A DNA stretch of 7,587 nt from Deltaproteobacteria bacterium (lineage in GTDB: Bacteria > Desulfobacterota > Syntrophia > Syntrophales > JAAYKM01), in the NCBI GenBank assembly GCA_019136935.1, contig JAGVTI010000296.1, forward strand, positions 1 through 7,587, in the 5' to 3' direction. Of the stretch, positions 5,247 through 7,587 are shown piece by piece; position 1 is the stretch's first letter, and each line of letters opens with the position of its first letter. A program made the translations under genes and the position numbers. The notes under the pieces were generated by a model that made no database searches, was not told the DNA's origin, and worked only from the letters and a program-made list of their open reading frames with translations.

Positions 5247-7027
5247 TGGCGATCGAAGAGGATCAAACCAAACGAACGCTCGTTTTGAAGGGGATCGGCG
5301 TTTCCCCCGGGATCGTTATCGGGAAGGCCTTTATTTTCGATCAGTTCGATCCCCAGATCACGTTCTACAGGCTGCAGGATGATGCCCTTGTTTCCAAGGA
5401 AATCGACCGTTTAGAAAACGCCCTCCGGGAATCGGAAAAGCAGCTTCAGGAAATCAAGCACAAGCTCCAGGATATGGGGGGGGAAGAGCCCTCCTACATC
5501 ATCGATGTTCACATCATGATCCTGAAGGACAAGATGTTTCTGAACCATACGCTCGATCATATCCGGGATATGCGGGTCAATGCCGAATGGGCCCTGCGGA
5601 TGACCGTCGAAAAGTATAAGAAGCTTTTCGACAAGGTCGAAGATGATTATCTCCGGGGCAGATTCAGCGATATCCAGTATGTCGGTCAACTGGTCATCCG
5701 GAATCTTTCGGGAGGAAAGCGCGAGGTGATCGCCGACATCAACAAGGGGGTCGTCGTCATCGCGACGGACCTGTCACCGGCGGATACCGCCCAGATGATG
5801 ATCCACAAGGTCCTGGGCTTCGCCACCGATATGGGGGGGCGGACGTCCCATACGGCGATCGTCGCGCAGTCCATTGAAATTCCGGCGGTGGTGGGGCTTG
5901 AATACATCACGAAGGTGGTCCGGACCAACGACGACGTGATTATCGACGGGGCCACGGGGCTGGTGATTGTCCACCCGGATCCTGAAATCCTGAACCGCTA
6001 CGTGGAAAAACGGCGGCATTTTCTCGAGCTTCACGAGGAATTCCTCCATGACGCGATCTTGCCCGCGACGACCAGGGATCATCGGCAGGTCGAGATCGGC
6101 GGCAATATCGAATTTGTCGAGGAAATCCCGTCGGCCGTCTCTCACGGGGCGGAAGGCATCGGCCTTTACCGGACCGAATTCATCTACATCAACCGGGAGC
6201 AGCTGCCCACGGAGGAAGATCACTTCCAGATATACCGTCACCTCGTGGAATCCCAGGGAATCGCCTGGTCCACCATCCGCACCTTCGACCTCGGGGGCGA
6301 CAAGTTTTTTTCCAAGCCGAAGGTGGCCAAGGAAATGAATCCCCAGATGGGTCTGCGGGCCATCCGTTTCTGTCTCAAGGAAATCGAAATGTTCAAAACC
6401 CAGCTGCGCGCCATCATCCGGGCGAGTGCTTACGGCAAGGTCCGTATCCTGTTTCCCATGATTTCCGGTATCGAGGAAATCCACCAGGCAAAGCGGATCT
6501 TCAGTGAGGCGAAAGCCGATTTGCTGGCCCAGGGCATTTCCGCCGGGGAAGATATTGAAATCGGCGTGATGATCGAGGTCCCGTCGGCCGTCGTGGTCGC
6601 CGATGCCCTGGCAAGGGAAGTCGATTTCTTCAGCATCGGTACGAACGACCTGATCCAGTATGTCCTGGCGATCGACCGGATCAACGAACGGGTGACCTAT
6701 CTTTACGAACCCCTCCATCCCGCGGTCCTGCGGATGATCCGGCAAACGGTCGAGGCGGGGCACCGTGCGGGGATCCGTGTGGCCATGTGCGGTGAAATGG
6801 CCGGCGAACCCATGTACACCATGATCCTGCTGGGCATGGAACTGGATGAACTGAGCATGAATCCTGTCCTGATCCCGCGTGTCAAGAGGATTATCCGCGA
6901 GACCACCATCGAGGAATCCAAGGCGTTGTTGAAACGGGCCATGGAGTTCAATTCCGCGGTCGAGATCCGGGAGTTTGTGGAGAAAACCATGAAAGAACGA
7001 TTCCCGGGAGAGTTTACTTCCTCCTGA
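5246..7027 (+). CDS. ptsI: PTS Enzyme I (phosphoenolpyruvate-protein phosphotransferase)
   Basis: Enzyme I takes the phosphoryl group from phosphoenolpyruvate onto a histidine and gives it to HPr, the first step of the PTS. From the ATG it has 593 residues, near the usual 570-590. Order of parts: N-terminal strand GIGVSPGIVIGKAF (16-29), helical HPr-binding region, swivelling domain with GGRTSHTAI (phospho-His202), then the PEP-binding barrel with GLYRTEF (306-312), IGVMIEVPSAV (439-449), FSIGTNDLIQY (462-472) and the catalytic Cys515 in AMCGEMAGEP. All key residues are present, so it should be active. No GAF domain precedes it, so it is not the nitrogen-type PtsP. A GTG three bases upstream would add one residue. 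The ATG shares its A with the HPr stop (TGATG), a coupling arrangement. Two long G-runs lie inside it (5476-5483 and 5833-5839). Confidence 0.97.
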   Translation: MAIEEDQTKRTLVLKGIGVSPGIVIGKAFIFDQFDPQITFYRLQDDALVSKEIDRLENALRESEKQLQEIKHKLQDMGGEEPSYIIDVHIMILKDKMFLNHTLDHIRDMRVNAEWALRMTVEKYKKLFDKVEDDYLRGRFSDIQYVGQLVIRNLSGGKREVIADINKGVVVIATDLSPADTAQMMIHKVLGFATDMGGRTSHTAIVAQSIEIPAVVGLEYITKVVRTNDDVIIDGATGLVIVHPDPEILNRYVEKRRHFLELHEEFLHDAILPATTRDHRQVEIGGNIEFVEEIPSAVSHGAEGIGLYRTEFIYINREQLPTEEDHFQIYRHLVESQGIAWSTIRTFDLGGDKFFSKPKVAKEMNPQMGLRAIRFCLKEIEMFKTQLRAIIRASAYGKVRILFPMISGIEEIHQAKRIFSEAKADLLAQGISAGEDIEIGVMIEVPSAVVVADALAREVDFFSIGTNDLIQYVLAIDRINERVTYLYEPLHPAVLRMIRQTVEAGHRAGIRVAMCGEMAGEPMYTMILLGMELDELSMNPVLIPRVKRIIRETTIEESKALLKRAMEFNSAVEIREFVEKTMKERFPGEFTSS

Positions 7028-7052
7028 TGTGCGTTTTCGGGTTGGTTATAAC
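7024..7052 (+). promoter_or_regulatory. Very weak promoter candidate before plsB
   Basis: TATAAC (7047-7052) matches five of six -10 bases, but the best -35 at 17-base spacing is CTGATG (7024-7029), with only three matches and overlapping the ptsI stop. The remaining bases of this 68-base gap show no convincing terminator. plsB may simply be read from the PTS operon. Confidence 0.18.
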
Positions 7053-7095
7053 GTCGAACGGTTCCTCGCACCGCACGGAGGTCGGCTGAAGAGAG

Positions 7096-7587
7096 ATGAT
7101 ACCCCCTTGCGATCCATCCCCACATCACCGCTCCGATGACCGGGTTTTTCAGAAAAGTGCGCTGAGGCTTAATGTCAGTCCGTATTTCGACGGATTCATC
7201 CGGAAAATCTCAAGCCGGGTCAGGCTTGCCGAGGAGCATGTCGAAGCGGTAAAACGGCTGTCCCTGGAAGGGCCGGTCATTTACGCGCTGAAGAACAAGA
7301 GCCGGTTGAACCGTCTTTTGATACGCGAGGCCGCCCGGCGCGGAAATATACCCGTCCCCTTCTGGTCGATGGGGGAGGACGCTTCTTTCGCGGATTTGCC
7401 GGCATCGGTCAACGGGACCCAACCGCCTAACGGAGAGGAAGCCGCTTCGATCCTCGCGCGCCGGGAAAGCGCCGTTCTCCAGCTCGGCAGCTCCGGGCTG
7501 GTTCATGACCCGGCCGTGGAAGAAGCCCTCATCGGCTTGATCCATCTTCAGCGGCACCTGCCGGACCCCGTCTACATCGTTCCCGTC
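7096..7587 (+). CDS. plsB: PlsB-type glycerol-3-phosphate acyltransferase, N-terminal part (3' partial)
   Basis: PlsB enzymes acylate glycerol-3-phosphate at the inner membrane, the first step of phospholipid synthesis. Only 164 residues are visible and the frame is open to the window end. The match is to the N-terminal region of long PlsB proteins: LNVSPYFDGFIRKISSRVRL (25-44), GPVIYALKNKSRLNRLLI (59-76), which recalls the family's GxVVYVLKxRSRLD, and a later RHLPDPVYIVPV (153-164) where the acyltransferase domain is about to begin. The HX4D catalytic motif would lie beyond the edge, so activity cannot be judged. The start is ATG 7096; an in-frame TGA at 7087 rules out anything longer. A GGAGGT (7077-7082) is 13 bases away, further than ideal, and GAGAG directly abuts the ATG. 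It follows ptsI by 68 bases with no clear terminator. Family call moderately sure. Confidence 0.68.
   Translation, partial: MIPPCDPSPHHRSDDRVFQKSALRLNVSPYFDGFIRKISSRVRLAEEHVEAVKRLSLEGPVIYALKNKSRLNRLLIREAARRGNIPVPFWSMGEDASFADLPASVNGTQPPNGEEAASILARRESAVLQLGSSGLVHDPAVEEALIGLIHLQRHLPDPVYIVPV

Noticed and set aside
5774..6763. Long open frame on the - strand opposite ptsI (329 codons)
   Set aside because: Antisense shadow of a clear Enzyme I gene; the translation is low-complexity His/Asp/Gly/Pro-rich with no recognisable domain.
7029..7076. GTGCG / CGCAC inverted repeat between ptsI and plsB as a terminator
   Set aside because: Five-base arms with a long loop of over 30 bases and no T-run; GTTATAAC nearby is just a short palindrome.
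7210..7557. Open frame of 115 codons on the - strand near the window end
   Set aside because: It opposes the PlsB-like frame, which has family-like sequence, and has no recognisable product itself.
1..7587. tRNA, rRNA, CRISPR, insertion sequences, integration sites or phage genes
   Set aside because: None seen on either strand: nearly all sequence is accounted for by housekeeping-type genes and no gap exceeds 94 bases.

Overview
The window reads as ordinary chromosomal DNA from a GC-rich Gram-negative bacterium. Every gene is on the + strand and the genes are packed tightly. The gene set (smc next to ftsY, a mannose-type PTS IID protein followed by HPr and Enzyme I, an HPr with a regulatory-type serine, and a PlsB-type acyltransferase) together with the style of the SMC and HPr sequences suggests a deltaproteobacterium in the broad sense (Desulfobacterota, perhaps Syntrophobacterales-like). 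That placement is inferred by eye and was not tested by a search.

Layout. Bases 1-1550 hold the C-terminal part of the chromosome-organising ATPase SMC; its 5' end lies outside the window. A 74-base gap contains a good sigma70-type promoter candidate and a clear ribosome binding site for ftsY (1625-2569), the SRP receptor GTPase. Close behind are a PPP-family metallophosphatase (2585-3244) and a stand-alone glutamate formimidoyltransferase (3252-4139). Gaps of 15 and 7 bases suggest one transcription unit with ftsY.

A 94-base gap with a weaker promoter candidate and a run of eight G separates this group from a second operon: a PTS EIID-family membrane protein (4234-4983), HPr (4977-5246) and Enzyme I (5246-7027). 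These three overlap by 7 and 1 bases, so they are probably translationally coupled. After 68 bases an acyltransferase of the PlsB type begins (7096) and runs off the window end.

How the genes fit together. Enzyme I takes phosphate from PEP and passes it to HPr His16. HPr also has a serine (Ser47) at the position that HPr kinase modifies in other bacteria. The only EII component here is IID; IIA, IIB and IIC are not adjacent, since ftcD lies directly upstream. The cluster is therefore either one part of a split transporter or a mainly regulatory PTS. I see no RNA gene, CRISPR array, insertion sequence or phage gene. I do not see a convincing new system; the most useful leads are the isolated EIID, the G-tracts of the PTS operon, the lone FtcD and the embedded PPP phosphatase.
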